Positions 39,901 to 47,935 of a DNA stretch of 64,000 nt are shown here, piece by piece; position 1 is the stretch's first letter, and each line of letters opens with the position of its first letter. The notes below the pieces were generated by a model that had not been told where the DNA came from, searched no databases, and worked only from the letters and a program-made list of their open reading frames with translations. The position numbers and the translations under genes are program-made. Source of the stretch: Siphlonurus alternatus (Eukaryota > Arthropoda > Insecta > Ephemeroptera > Siphlonuridae); the NCBI GenBank assembly GCA_949825025.1, contig OX463781.1:1200066-1264065 (forward strand), read 5' to 3'.

Positions 39901-42743
39901 GCTGGCACTGCAGCTTCAATAGACAGAGAGATGTAGATTTGTAATTTTGTGAGGAGGGCAATCTAGCCATCCTCAAAAGTTTTGGTTCACTACACCTCCA
40001 TAGACTGCGTGGAAACGGAGCAGGAATAACGTTCGTGGTGTCCAGAAGTGTACATTTCGTTTCATTTTGCCAGACGTGTCAAACACCTGCATGTAGATTC
40101 TATATGTAATTTTAACGGAGATGACTGCTTCAAAAGTGATAGTTGTTATCAAAACTAAAAAAAGATCCATTTCGCGTCAAGATAAGAAAAGCTGTAAGCT
40201 GTTAACTGAGAGTGCATAATATTATCGCTTCTTCATTTTGAGTCTAACTTAAAATATTTTAATTTTTTTTCAACTGAATAATAAAAGAGCACCATAACTT
40301 ACATATTAAAATATTCGTTTTCATGCATTTTTAAATAAAACACTAAACAATCTACCATTTAATTCAAACATTTTTGGTTCGGTGAACTCTTTACAGAACA
40401 AACACTTTGACATTTTGAACAATTTTACCATCTCTACATAATTGCTGCACGTTGAAATGTCATTATAATGTAACTGCAGCTACATGTGGCTTCCTGAAAT
40501 TCAATACAACAATATCACGAACCTCAACCTTGCAACCTGCACTCTTACGTAACCAAACAGCGCTTCTACTTTGCAGTTAAAAAATGCTACTTTCTGAAAA
40601 TTAAAAGAACCTTCGCAACAAAATTTCACTCCAAATTCCAAAACCAATTATGCGCCAAAACTCTTCGGTATCTCTGTCGTGAATTTTATTAGGGATTATA
40701 ATTATACATTATAATTGAATTATAAATTATAATTAATAATAATTATTTTATTAATAATTTACATGAATTGTTTCTTATTCCACATTTCTGATGTAATTTT
40801 GAGGTGTAAAATTTTTACACCTTTTCTGAAAATAAAATGAAATAATTAATAAGACATTAAATTGTTTATTATAGTCTGATGTTCAAATCGGAGTATATAA
40901 CCATGTTTGCACAACAGAACTACTGTATATTTATATTATATACTTACTAGTAATAATTAAGTAATTCAATAGTTCTTGATGTTTACAAAAAGTACGTGTT
41001 TTATTTTAGAAGTCTCCTTGAAATTAAGTACACGTGTACACCTCGGGAACTTGCAAACGTTGCCTCTGTCCTCTCTTCTTGGACATTTACCATGTATACT
41101 ACTTTTATGTGCTATGTACCAGATATCTTTTAGAAAGATTAAGGGTAAGATAACACGAACAATCGATTGTTATGTAGTCCCATTTGATTAACATGTAAAC
41201 CTTAGCAACCTCATAATGACTCTGAATTTTTTTTTAGAGACAGTTCTTGGCACCAAAAAAATATGGAAAAAATATCAAAACAATCGGACGATCCAATTTT
41301 TTGAAATTAATTTTTTAGTTTCGGTCTGCATGGGAAAGCCCTATACTAAAAATTTAAAAAAATTAATTTAAAAAAATTGGATCGTCCGATTGTTTTGAAT
41401 TTTTTTCCACATTTTTTTGGTGCTAAGAACTGACTCTAAAAAAAAATTCAGAGAATTATTATGAGGTTGCTAAGGTTTACATGTTAATCAAATGGAACTA
41501 CAACAATCGATTGTTCGTGTTATCTTACCCTTAAAAGAATTTTGAATTTCAATAGAGTATCGACCTCAAAAAAATTTATTGCAAAAATGGATAGAGGGTA
41601 TGCCACTCTGATTTTTTTCCGATTTTTTAGATCTTGGGAAGTATTGCTAAAAAGTTTTGCCGAGATTGGGTTTGAACCCACGTCCCTTTTAGGTTCTATC
41701 CTTTTATTAAGAGAGGCGTCTAGAGGCGTCACTTTCTCTGTATTTTTAATATTTTTTTGAAAATGGTTCCCGGGCTCTAAAAAATCTCAAATACAATCAG
41801 AGTAGCATAACTTTGCATCCATTTTGAGGTCGATTCTCCATTACACGTAATCTATGGAGGCGTGGTGGGAACTTTTTCAGAAAGTACAGAATTGGTGCTC
41901 CTTTCACCAATCTTTCACCTGCAACTCTGCAAGTCTCTCAATGGATGAAGTCCATGAATTTTTTTGTTGCATATTTGGATAAAGGACCTCAAGTTATTTA
42001 TTGTTAAATTTTCATTCTTTTAACCCTCATCCTTAAAATTGACGGAAGGACACTATGACGTCATTAGCATCTTTTTGCTTGGAAATTTTTGCATTGTGCT
42101 GTGACGTCACAGCGTTTTGCAGCACAGATCTAAAGGGGTTAAAAAATATAGGAATAATAATACATAATAAATTTAATAATTCATAACTCGAGGTCCTCTA
42201 TTCAAATGTGCAATAAAGGTGCATTTCCATGGAGCGGGGCTTGGCGGAGCGAGAAAATTGCACTTGCTTTAATCTCGTGCGGCGGCCATGTTAGTGATAA
42301 AATTGCTTCCCGCAAGGCGATGAAATCTCGAGTCTCTGATTGGTTGTGACACCCGATTTTCTCGCTTTCCCCGCTCCACGGAAATGGATGGTTGTGTATT
42401 GCAGTGCTACAAAAGGGATTTACCGCTGGTGCCATGATGAACAGACCCTGTGCACCACCTGCAGGGGGGGGGGGGGATGCGGTGCCCTCTCCTACAATGT
42501 TAAATTGTTAAATTTAAGGTGGGAAAAGGGGGGAGGTTTGGTAACACCTGCAATGTATTTTGGGATCTGTTGGGTGAAGCGATCGCCCCCCTTGGATCCG
42601 CACGTAACCACCTGTCAGGTACTCACCAGGTCGTCTGCCAGGATGATGATCACGTTTGGTTTGGAGCTGGGCGGGGCCACCGGCTCCTCGGCTGACTGGA
42701 CCGGTGCCAACAACATCAGCAGCAGCGCCAGCAGTGGCGCCAT
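15977..42743 (-). CDS. ARSB: Arylsulfatase B-type sulfatase, seven coding exons
   Basis: This is a predicted lysosomal N-acetylgalactosamine-4-sulfatase. Coding exons, in gene order, are 42743-42627, 38592-38433, 20695-20469, 19918-19663, 18741-18584, 18003-17706 and 16560-15977. All have GT-AG borders and compatible phases, totalling 1800 nt (599 residues plus TGA). The N terminus is a signal peptide ([18 protein letters not shown]). Metal ligands D37/D38 and D286/N287 are present, as are the formylglycine cysteine C76 in C-S-P-S-R, GKWHLG (K130, H132) and K308 before WEGG. Motif order and spacing match ARSB. The last about 37 residues contain a hydrophobic segment (about 563-585) followed by KVYCKRN, unlike soluble vertebrate ARSB, so it may be membrane-anchored. 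Exon borders were read by eye. Intron 3, between exons 2 and 3, is swollen by transposons. Confidence 0.92.
16700..16905. repeat. Dispersed repeat in ARSB last intron
   Basis: It contains GCCCATGTTAAATCCGAAATT and CCACTGGATCCACGCCTG, matching the element at 14430-14607 in inverse. No coding content. Confidence 0.45.
17195..17690 (+). repeat. Dispersed 300-bp repeat (AGATGTGTTTTTGAGG family), interrupted
   Basis: The segments 17195-17393 and 17630-17690 are the two parts of one repeat. Its uninterrupted relatives are at about 53335-53625 (+), 22690-22995 (-) and 55075-55345 (-). Landmarks are AGATGTGTTTTTGAGGTAAA and AAGGATGAGTTGAAGACGTA. A MITE at 17394-17629 splits it. Confidence 0.65.
17394..17629. 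mobile_element. CATTTCCATGGAGCG-family palindromic MITE
   Basis: Inverted ends read GTCCATGGAGCGAATGTC and its near-complement GACATTCGCTCCATGGAA. Arms also share AAATCGC and the CATGTTG/CAACATG region. Relatives are at 20949-21140, 39543-39755, 42216-42385, 59732-59924 and a half copy at 49783-49863. Confidence 0.75.
18758..19104. mobile_element. 347-bp TTAA MITE beside the ARSB exon 5 acceptor
   Basis: Full-length member of the family described at 8523-8869. TTAA flanks it at 18754-18757 and 19105-19108. Its proximal end lies only 12 bp (including the acceptor AG) from coding exon 5, which starts at 18741. The intronic sequence that normally holds the branch point and polypyrimidine tract therefore comes largely from the transposon. 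Confidence 0.8.
20702..20906. repeat. 35-bp tandem array at the ARSB exon 3 splice acceptor
   Basis: Five units start at 20702, 20737, 20772, 20807 and 20842. The consensus carries CACGTGTCAAGGTCATTAGG and then TCACGTGTTCTCCAG. The far end (about 20873-20906) repeats the exon 3 border, ATCACCAGCATGCTGCATGCCTG, which includes a second potential acceptor. Each unit holds two CACGTG E-boxes or variants, plus TCAAGGTCA, the extended half-site of FTZ-F1/SF-1/ERR nuclear receptors, and AGGTCA spaced by two bases (DR2). Confidence 0.8.
20949..21140. mobile_element. CATTTCCATGGAGCG-family MITE
   Basis: Ends AATTTCCATGGAGCAAGGTC and CGCTCCATGGAAATGCACC. The interior is shortened relative to 17394-17629. 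Confidence 0.7.
21213..21596 (-). mobile_element. 5S rRNA-headed SINE (minus)
   Basis: Read on the minus strand, the head from about 21596 contains GGTTCTCATTAGATCACCGAAG and then ACTTGGATGGGTGACC, matching 5S rRNA box A and box C regions with some change. A body of about 280 bp follows and includes CCTGACTGAGGTTTTCCACG. The 3' end is TAAGCTCTTAGGGG followed by an A-rich tail. Other copies are at 22247-22630, 43081-43450, 44526-44890, 45586-45805 and 62431-62757. Confidence 0.8.
21620..21866 (-). mobile_element. tRNA-headed SINE (minus), tRNA-Thr-like
   Basis: On the minus strand, 21863-21794 folds like a tRNA: GACGCAGTGGTATGCG for the A box, an anticodon-type loop TTCGTAA (CGT, Thr) and GGTTCACGTTCAATCCC as a degenerate B box. 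The body includes CCTGACTGAGGTTTCCATGG, which resembles the core of the 5S-headed SINEs. Related copies are at 49320-49530 and 9097-9225. Confidence 0.7.
22022..22079. repeat. (CT)n microsatellite
   Basis: About 28 CT dinucleotides without interruption. Confidence 0.95.
22247..22630 (+). mobile_element. 5S rRNA-headed SINE (plus)
   Basis: The head runs from AGCTTGGCGCAG through CAGTACTTGGATGGGTGACC (5S box C). The body then has CCTGACTGAGGTTTTCCACG, and the 3' end is CGCGAGCTGCAAGCTCTTAG followed by an A-run. It is inverted relative to the copy at 21213-21596, about 650 bp away. Confidence 0.8.
22690..22995 (-). repeat. Dispersed 300-bp repeat, AGATGTGTTTTTGAGG family
   Basis: Inverse copy of the repeat at 53335-53625. 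Landmarks are ACGTCTTCAACTCATCCTTT and AAACACATCTTATTTCCTCC. Confidence 0.65.
22996..24268. other. ARSB intron 3, no gene recognised
   Basis: AT-rich sequence. GGAAGTAGCCGG at about 23576 begins what looks like a half copy of the palindromic element complete at 38926-39086. Nothing else is recognisable. Confidence 0.4.
24269..24398. mobile_element. TACACTCGTCGCCTC-family palindromic MITE
   Basis: Second copy of the family at 15249-15371. Arms are GTACACTCCTCGCATCTGAA and a near-complement ending GAGGCGATGAGTGTAC. Confidence 0.75.
24690..24885 (+). pseudogene. LINE reverse-transcriptase ORF C-terminal remnant
   Basis: A plus-strand open stretch from about 24697 includes [20 protein letters not shown]. 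The W-N-x-L-P followed by a short basic/hydrophobic helix is the usual C-terminal signature of several LINE ORFs. About 60 residues survive. Assignment rests on this motif only. Confidence 0.45.
25134..25448 (+). repeat. 5' LTR
   Basis: It is 315 bp and runs TGTAAGGTTCCC to AGTCTTACA. It contains AATAAA within GACAATAAACTC, a likely R-region poly(A) signal. It differs from the 3' LTR by A/G at about 25160 and T/G at about 25181. Confidence 0.93.
25451..25468 (+). promoter_or_regulatory. Primer binding site, tRNA-Leu-like
   Basis: TGGTGTCAGAAACGGGAT starts with the TGG that pairs with a tRNA CCA end. From general knowledge, tRNA-Leu(CAA) ends in a sequence whose complement differs from this at about two positions. 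The tRNA identity is inferred. Confidence 0.75.
25469..27272 (+). other. LTR-element internal region, 5' part, non-coding
   Basis: A moderately GC-rich leader runs to about 25900 with only a 61-codon frame (25600-25785) that matches nothing recognised. AT-rich sequence follows, with poly(A) runs at 26172-26212, 26747-26760, 26831-26845 and 26944-26966. GAGGTAGG at about 25891 could act as a splice donor. Confidence 0.55.
27273..27382. repeat. (AAT)n/(TAA)n tract, retrotransposon target
   Basis: A short A-run is followed by about 17 AAT units, then ATT and AATATT repeats. It borders the 5' end of the inserted retroelements. Confidence 0.85.
27383..27930 (+). mobile_element. Short non-autonomous relative of the Dong/R4 element
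   Basis: About 500 bp of GC-rich non-coding sequence ends in a long A-run (27882-27920) and (TAA)n. Its 3' end (GAGGCACAGCTGGGTCTGTC, then GTGTCTCAC) resembles that of the full-length element downstream (GAGGCACTGCTGGGTTTGTC, then GTGTCT), and both carry CACTGTGTGGG near the 5' end. This suggests an internally deleted or SINE-like partner using the same machinery. Confidence 0.6.
28189..31761 (+). pseudogene. Dong/R4 polyprotein: Myb-like, reverse transcriptase, restriction-like endonuclease (disrupted)
   Basis: One reading frame spans the region but is broken. An in-frame TGA lies at 29629-29631, and a 64-bp insertion (31027-31090) brings in further stops. Domains in order are: a Myb-like segment with [15 protein letters not shown] (about residues 39-90), an acidic/serine-rich linker, reverse transcriptase motifs ([44 protein letters not shown]), catalytic FMDD, and LGLDKCA. 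These are followed by a C-x2-C-x7-H-x4-C knuckle near 31156-31212 and a KPDIVV...VVEFSAP endonuclease core (31411-31480). The total is about 1190 codons, the usual size for the clade. It nicks target DNA and copies its RNA there. Confidence 0.85.
31027..31090 (+). mobile_element. 64-bp insertion with 14-bp target duplication in the Dong ORF
   Basis: AGGATGGTGTGTTC occurs at 31013-31026 and again at 31091-31104. The 64 bp between them ends in TAAAA and contains in-frame stops. Without the insert and one repeat the frame joins smoothly. The pattern fits target-primed integration of a short or 5'-truncated transcript. Confidence 0.7.
31923..35749 (+). other. LTR-element internal region, 3' part, A-rich and non-coding
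   Basis: About 3.8 kb, strongly A-rich on the plus strand, with no open frame longer than about 80 codons and none with retroelement motifs. Slightly more balanced sequence begins near 35465 and leads to the polypurine tract. Confidence 0.7.
35750..35760 (+). promoter_or_regulatory. Polypurine tract
   Basis: AGGGGGGGGCC lies immediately before the 3' LTR. This is the expected position of the plus-strand primer. Confidence 0.75.
35761..36075 (+). repeat. 3' LTR
   Basis: It is 315 bp and identical to the 5' LTR except at two positions. It is followed directly by the AAAG target duplication. Confidence 0.93.
36080..37139. other. ARSB intron 3, no gene recognised
   Basis: AT-rich sequence with a mixed-composition stretch at 36100-36310. 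No frame or repeat family was identified. Confidence 0.4.
37140..37445. repeat. Dispersed repeat, second copy
   Basis: Inverse homologue of 15609-15905. Shared landmarks are TGAGATCTCA, AACCGGAAATGGAGCTGTT and TTCCGTCTGACAGAAA. Confidence 0.55.
38008..38230. mobile_element. Foldback element, CACCTCTGGACACCA family
   Basis: Ends GTGCACCTCTGGACACCA and CTGTCCAGAGGTGTAC are inverted. An inverted relative lies at 39860-40055, sharing ACGCAGTCTATGGAGG and GCTGCAGCTTTAGC-like sequence. A partial relative occurs at about 41840-41940. Confidence 0.65.
38226..38355. mobile_element. TACACTCGTCGCCTC-family palindromic MITE
   Basis: Third copy of the 15249-15371 family, immediately adjoining the previous element. 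Arms contain CGCCTCTGAAAATTTC and its complement. Confidence 0.7.
38555..38896. repeat. 88-bp tandem array across the ARSB exon 2 splice acceptor
   Basis: Four units start at 38555, 38643, 38731 and 38819, exactly 88 bp apart. Each contains the first 38 nt of coding exon 2, its splice acceptor and about 50 bp of intron. The gene-proximal unit (38555-38592) is the functional exon edge. On the plus strand every unit carries CTGATTGGCT (a CCAAT box in inverse) and the palindromic CRE TGACGTCA. Units 2 and 3 share GAGGACATTAAATG, while 1 and 4 share GAGAACGTTACATG. Confidence 0.88.
38926..39086. mobile_element. CCGGAAGTAGCCGG-ended palindromic MITE
   Basis: Ends CTCCGGAAGTAGCCGGAAGT and ACTTCCGGCTACTTCCGGAG are complementary. 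The interior shares inverted TGCTTTGAATC/GAAATACGAATGTAAAGCA-like segments. A diverged half copy starts near 23576. Confidence 0.7.
39543..39755. mobile_element. CATTTCCATGGAGCG-family MITE
   Basis: Near-complete palindrome: left AAGGTGGATTTCCATGGAGC, right GCTCCATGGAAATGCACC. Both arms carry AAAATCG and the GGCAGCCATATT/AATATGGCCGTC region. Confidence 0.78.
39860..40055. mobile_element. Foldback element, CACCTCTGGACACCA family (inverse copy)
   Basis: Inverse relative of 38008-38230, with AACGTTACTCCTGCCTCACT and GTGGTGTCCAGAAGTGTAC at its ends. Confidence 0.6.
40056..41138. other. ARSB intron 2, no gene recognised
   Basis: AT-rich sequence with a dense palindromic AATTATAATTAATAATAATT-type tract around 40692-40760. 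No coding signal. Confidence 0.4.
41143..41530. mobile_element. 388-bp TTAA palindromic MITE, second subfamily
   Basis: Ends GGGTAAGATAACACGAACAA and TTGTTCGTGTTATCTTACCC are perfect complements. TTAA flanks it at 41139-41142 and 41531-41534. The interior shares CATTTGATTAACATGTAAAC with the element at 47181-47935. Confidence 0.82.
42216..42385. mobile_element. CATTTCCATGGAGCG-family MITE
   Basis: Ends GGTGCATTTCCATGGAGCGG and CCGCTCCACGGAAATG. It lies in ARSB intron 2, 240 bp beyond exon 1. Confidence 0.7.
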
Positions 42744-42919
42744 GGCGGCTGCAACATCAGAGAGTCACGTCACCTCGGGGTATCTTGGAGCAGGCAGCGT
42801 TTGAGCAGCCCGGAGATGTATGTTTTACGTCGCAAGTTTTTTTCTTGTATATTTAAACAGACTCGCGAGTGAAATTGCAACTTTATAATTATGTTTGAGG
42901 GAGCAGCCACTCTCCATGC

Positions 42920-43076
<157 letters not shown>

Positions 43077-43080
43077 TTTT

Positions 43081-43450
43081 TACAAAGATACACCCCTAAG
43101 AGCTTACAGCTTGCGGCGGGTTAATGGGTAGGGATGGGTAGGGAAAGGATGGCGATCACGGCCTGTTACACGTCCCAGCATTCGCTGAGATGAGACTGAG
43201 GGAACCGTGGAATATACCTCAGTCAGGACGGACATCTCTACTTTTTCTCAATGAACCAAAGTGATGTCCAAAGCCTGGGGAACAACACAAGTGCATCACT
43301 GCACTGGATGGAATAGAGACGAATTTACCCTAGGGAGGAAGCAACGTAATTTTTACTTGAAATGGTCACCCATCCAAGTACTAACGACGTAGCGTGACTT
43401 CGGTGATCTAACGAGAACCGGTCTATGCACTGCGCCACGCTGTCCTCTAC
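43081..43450 (-). mobile_element. 5S rRNA-headed SINE (minus), best-preserved head
   Basis: On the minus strand from about 43445: GCGTGGCGCAGTGCATAGAC, then GGTTCTCGTTAGATCACCGA and TAGTACTTGGATGGGTGACC. These correspond in order to the middle and promoter parts of 5S rRNA. The body then carries CCTGACTGAGG, and the 3' end reads GCTGTAAGCTCTTAGGGGTG before the tail. Confidence 0.83.
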
Positions 43451-43507
43451 TGTGTCCCACAAAATCTTATTATGAAAGTGATCCTGAATACTAACATCTT
43501 TTATTAA

Positions 43508-43858
43508 GGGTAAGGTAACGCCACCAATGTTAAAAAAAATCCCTCTCACAAAAATTCTGAAAAAAATTTAAAATGTTCTCCTCTACACCCCCTATCAGTA
43601 GCTAAAATATCATGCAGGTATACAAATACGATCTAGTTTTTGAGTTATAAATTTTTAAAGTTGACTACTTTAACATGGAGAAATGAAACTTGCATGTTAA
43701 ATTGGTCAACTTTAAAAATTCATAACTCAAAAACTAGATCGTATTTGTATACCTGATATTTTAGCTACTGATAGGGGGTGTAGAGGAGAACATTTTAAAT
43801 TTTTTTCAGAATTTTTGTGAGAGGGATTTTTTTTAACATTGGTGGCGTTACCTTACCC
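43508..43858. mobile_element. 351-bp TTAA palindromic MITE
   Basis: Member of the 8523-8869 family with TTAA at 43504-43507 and 43859-43862. It has a four-base gain near CATGCAGGTATAC. Confidence 0.82.
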
Positions 43859-44525
43859 TTAAGAGCTTTGAACGTGCTGTATCAAATTCTCACTCTGCTT
43901 ATACGCTGACAAAAATTCAACGTCTTTCGTTTGTCTTACAATTGTTAAGACTTAAGATGGTGACCATTTTAAAAATCGATATTAGATTTCTGCTATAGTT
44001 TTTTTTTTTTTTTATTTATTTATTTTTTTGTAAAAGAGTTTTACTAAATAATCTTATAGCAAGTTCGTATTTAAAAAAATCTAAACGCACGCAGTGCGGA
44101 TTTATTACTGATGTGTCACCTACAATCAACCACCTGAGTGAAGCATGTTACATCTTTTAGTTTGAATGACTCCGTTTATTTTTAAGTTGAAGTGAAACGA
44201 ATTTTTTATGTTGAGAGATCTGATAAGGATAAGGATAAGGATAACATAATATGCTGTGTGTTTGTTTTTTGGATCAAGCTAATAAACCTAAATTACACTT
44301 TCAAAATGTTTGAGTATATAAATAAATTAAATAATATAACTCCAAGGTTAATTTTAAAAACAATTAAAATTAAGTTAACTCAGAGAAACATTTGCTTGGT
44401 TTACAAGCGAGATAAAAGACGTCAACAAATTTGAAAAATGTGGCATTTTATCACCTGAAATGTGAAATGTGTTGTTGCCGCAAAATTAGACACCTGCCTC
44501 TACATCACACCTTAAATTAAGCTTT

Positions 44526-44890
44526 GAGAGCATTGACCGATTCTCGTTAGATCACCGAAGTCAAGCTACTTCGATCGTGGTTAGTACTTGGATGGGTTTA
44601 AATAAAATTATGTTGCTCCTTCCTTGAAGTAAATTCGTCTCGCTTTCCACCCCGTGCAGTGATGCACTTGTGTGTGGTTCCCCAGGCTTTGGACATCACT
44701 TTGGTCCATTGAGAAAAAGAGGTGTCCGTCCTGACTGAGTTTTTCCAAGGTTTCCTCAGTCTCACCTCAGCAAATGCTGGGACGCGTAACAGGCTATGGT
44801 CACCATCCTTTCCCTACCTTACCCATTACCCCGCCGCGAGCTCCAAGCTCATTAAGGTATATTTTTGTATAGAAATATAAAAAAAAAAAG
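44526..44890 (+). mobile_element. 5S rRNA-headed SINE (plus)
   Basis: The head includes TTCTCGTTAGATCACCGAAG and TTAGTACTTGGATGGG. The body includes CCTGACTGAGTTTTTCCAAG. It ends with an A-run at about 44879-44890. Confidence 0.8.
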
Positions 44891-45585
44891 CTTACCAATC
44901 ATGATTTATGTTTAATTTAAGGTGAGTTTCCCAGGTAGCTGATGCAGCCAATTTACGTATAAATACACCTGGATGTGTTAGAAGGAAGGTTTTTGTGTTG
45001 TGATTATATGCATGCATCAAATTAATTATTCACACAAATGTGTGACCTTCTGAGTATTTTTGCAGAAACATTGAGATGCTAGCAGCGTGAATTATTTTGC
45101 ACGCAAAGGAGAGAAGTTTAATTCAGTCAGTGGACCAGTAACGCCTTTTCAAATCTTCGAGAGAATTAAAGAAGTTGTAGCGTGGATAATTATTTTGTTG
45201 TTATAAGTTTTAAGCAAAGCTGTGAAGTCAATGAAAGATAATATTGCAAAATTAACTTCGCTTCAACGACAAAAAGAAAGATAAACTACAATGATTAAGA
45301 CGTTCACACAAAACGATTCGTTTGATGGAAGTTTCATCACAGCCGGATGTATTTTTTTAATAAAACATAACATTTTTTATGTACCTAATGATTTAATTCA
45401 ATAATTAGATTGACCATGGCAGTTTTTATATTCATGTAACCTCCAGACTTCATAAAATGTGCAGTACACTCACATTTAATGATAATAAAAAAGACAATAA
45501 AATTGTTCTGACAGGCAAGTTAGTGAAATGTCGCGATCACGGGGCTATGACCGCAATAATCACAGTATACTTTTTTTTTTTTTTT
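44891..45585. other. ARSB 5' UTR intron, no gene recognised
   Basis: AT-rich; no frame or repeat family identified. Confidence 0.35.
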
Positions 45586-45805
45586 TACAAAGATACACCC
45601 CTATGAGCTTGGAGCTCGCTTGCGGCAGCGTAATGGGTAGGGATAAGGGAGGGAAAGGATGGTGGCCACGGCCTGTTACGTGTCCCAGCATTCACTGAGG
45701 TGAGACTGAGGGAACCGTGGAAAACCTCAGTCAGGACGGACACCTATACTTTTTATCAATGGACCAAAGTGATATCCAAAGCCTGGGGACACACACAAGT
45801 GCACA
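45586..45805 (-). mobile_element. 5S-type SINE fragment lacking its head
   Basis: The 3' part and body match the family (TACAAAGATACACCCCT, GAAAACCTCAGTCAGGACGG). The 5S-like segment and adjacent body are missing. Confidence 0.7.
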
Positions 45806-46949
45806 CTGGCACACATTCGGTGACCATTGTTACAGATGGGAATGAGACACAAAAATAAGCGATGTACTGTTTTTAATTACAATAGTAATTAATTATTGTT
45901 ATTAATTACGATGATTTTTATAGAAGTTGCGTTATAGCGCAAATTCGGATAGAGGATTGAAATATGCATTGCCAAATTTTATTTATATTTTCAATTTTCA
46001 ACATCCTCAATTTTATTTTGAAAGCGCTGTGACGTCATGCAACTCCTTTCCCTCTGCATTTGTGTTAAATATTTGCATGACTATGACGTCACAGCGTTTT
46101 GCAGTACGATGTGTGTTAGAGGCTTCAATGAAAAAAATAAGAAATAAAATCAAAAATACTAATAGTAATAGAATGAATTCATAATATACATAACTCAAGG
46201 TCCTCAATACAAGTATGCAATAGAAATTTTAGTGCAGTTTGTTCATTCTAAAATAAGTATGAAAAAAAAAATTGGCGTGCATGCTTATACACTTTTTTAT
46301 TCTTTTTGTTTTCTGACTAATTTTGTTCCAACTGATATTTTTACTCCAATTTTTACACATTTTGCTTCGAACTGCTTACATGGTTTCATTATTTGTCGAT
46401 CATACTTGCAGATTAATGGTTTGCAATGTTTGCACAACTGAGCCGCCACATAATTTTCAAAATGTTTACTTTTTCTGCATATTACACGTGCTCATATATG
46501 GCATTTTTAAAATTAATATCAAGTCGGTGAAGGGTTTGTTTTTTACCACCGACAAATATGATAACGAAAATTATTGATAAAATAATATATTATAATTCCA
46601 ATAATTTGAGCGTGCAATAATTATGATAATCCACGCACAGGTAAAGCTCCTAAACAACATCCGAAATATGAATTAAACAAAATTAAATTCCAATTTCCAT
46701 TCTAAAATTTATTTCGAGTAATTTGAACACTTTTAAGTACAATTTCTGTTTTATTAAATTAAGTCGAAGTGATACTTTTAGTGAATAGACTGTGATGAGC
46801 AATTTTTTTTCATTTTACTCATGAACTATGGTTGAAAAACGTTGACTATAATATATTATAATTATGTTATATTTCACTGTAAAGTGCCAATGAAAGAGAT
46901 AATAAATTGACATGAAATGAAATAAAATAAAATAATAATGAGAACTTAC
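45806..46949. other. ARSB 5' UTR intron, no gene recognised
   Basis: AT-rich. Around 45995-46220 there is a GTGACGTCA-containing imperfect palindrome that resembles the one at about 42005-42195 (both have GTGACGTCACAGCGTTTTGCAG or nearly so), so another dispersed repeat is likely. Confidence 0.4.
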
Positions 46950-47093
46950 GTAACAGAAACACGAGTTACAATGTAACACTGACAACAATGCACCGCTCCA
47001 CAACAATCACGTCCACCGACTGAGCTATATTAGCGCGGCCGCCGCTCTACGCTCACTTTATAGTGGCGGTCCGGCCCTGAGCGGTCACGTGAC
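46950..47093 (-). promoter_or_regulatory. ARSB: Putative ARSB promoter and untranslated first exon
   Basis: On the minus strand: E-box GTCACGTGAC (47084-47093), then TATAAA (47062-47057) about 22 bp downstream. A GC-rich start region near 47030 follows, with no ATG before the donor GTTAC|GTAAGT (exon end 46950). A good acceptor, GATGTTGCAG, ends at 42749, five bases before ATG. That would give an 8- to 9-nt continuation of the leader and a 4.2-kb intron. The leader also contains TAGCTCAGTCGG, a perfect tRNA A-box consensus. Assignment is by position and motifs only. Confidence 0.6.
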
Positions 47094-47180
47094 TGATTCA
47101 CGGCCAAGGTTGGGGCACCCCCGGCACTTTCACAGTCGCGCGACGTTTATCTACTGACAGTTACGGTGTGACTTCTTTAA

Positions 47181-47935
47181 GGTAAAGATAACGTCAATCA
47201 GCTGTTTTCTTAGCTCCATTTGATTAACATGTAAACCTTAACAAATTCACAAAAATTCTGAAATTTTGTGAGAGGCAGATTTTAGTGTCTAAAAGCCATA
47301 AAAAAAGTTTCAAAACAATTTAACGAGCCAATTTTTTTTAATTAATTTATTTAGTTTTCATGGCATCATAGGGCTTTCCCATGGAGAGACAAACTAAAAA
47401 CTTAATTTAAAAAATCAGCTCGTTAAGGGTAAGACAACGCCACCAATGTTAAAAAAAAAATCCCTCACACGAAAATTCTGAAAAAAATTTAAAATGTTCT
47501 CCTCTACACCCCCTATCAGTAGCTAAAATATCAGGTGTGCAAATACGATCTAGTTTTGAGTTATGAATTTTTAAAGTCGACTACTTTAACATGGAAGTTT
47601 CATTTCTCCATGTTAAATTAGTCAACTTTAAAAATTTATAACTCAAAAACTAGATCGTATTTGTATGCCTGATATTTCAGCTACTGATAGGGGGTGTAGA
47701 GGAGAACATTTTAATTTTTTTTTTCAGAATTTTTGTGCGAGGATTTTTTTTTAACATTGGAGGCGTTATCTTACCCTCAAACCCCTCAAATTGTCTTGAA
47801 ACTTTTTTTATGGCTTTTAGGCACACTAATAATATCTGCCTCTCTAAAAAAAAAAAAAAAAAAGTGAATTTGCCAAGTTTTACATGTTAATCAAATGGAG
47901 CTAAAAAAACACAGCTGATTGACGTTATCTCTACC
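47181..47935. mobile_element. TTAA palindromic MITE (second subfamily) containing another MITE
   Basis: Outer ends GGTAAAGATAACGTCAATCA and TGATTGACGTTATCTCTACC are complements except at one position. The left TTAA is at 47177-47180 and the right has decayed to TTGA. It shares GTTAATCAAATGGAGCTA with 41143-41530. It is interrupted at 47427-47776. Confidence 0.78.
47427..47776. mobile_element. 350-bp TTAA palindromic MITE nested in another
   Basis: First-subfamily copy inserted in the outer element. TTAA at 47423-47426 and TCAA on the right. More diverged than the 18758 and 43508 copies. Confidence 0.78.

Noticed and set aside
43342..43443. Possible genuine 5S rRNA gene
   Set aside because: Only the central part resembles 5S. 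The 3' third is replaced by SINE body and the same composite occurs in several copies.
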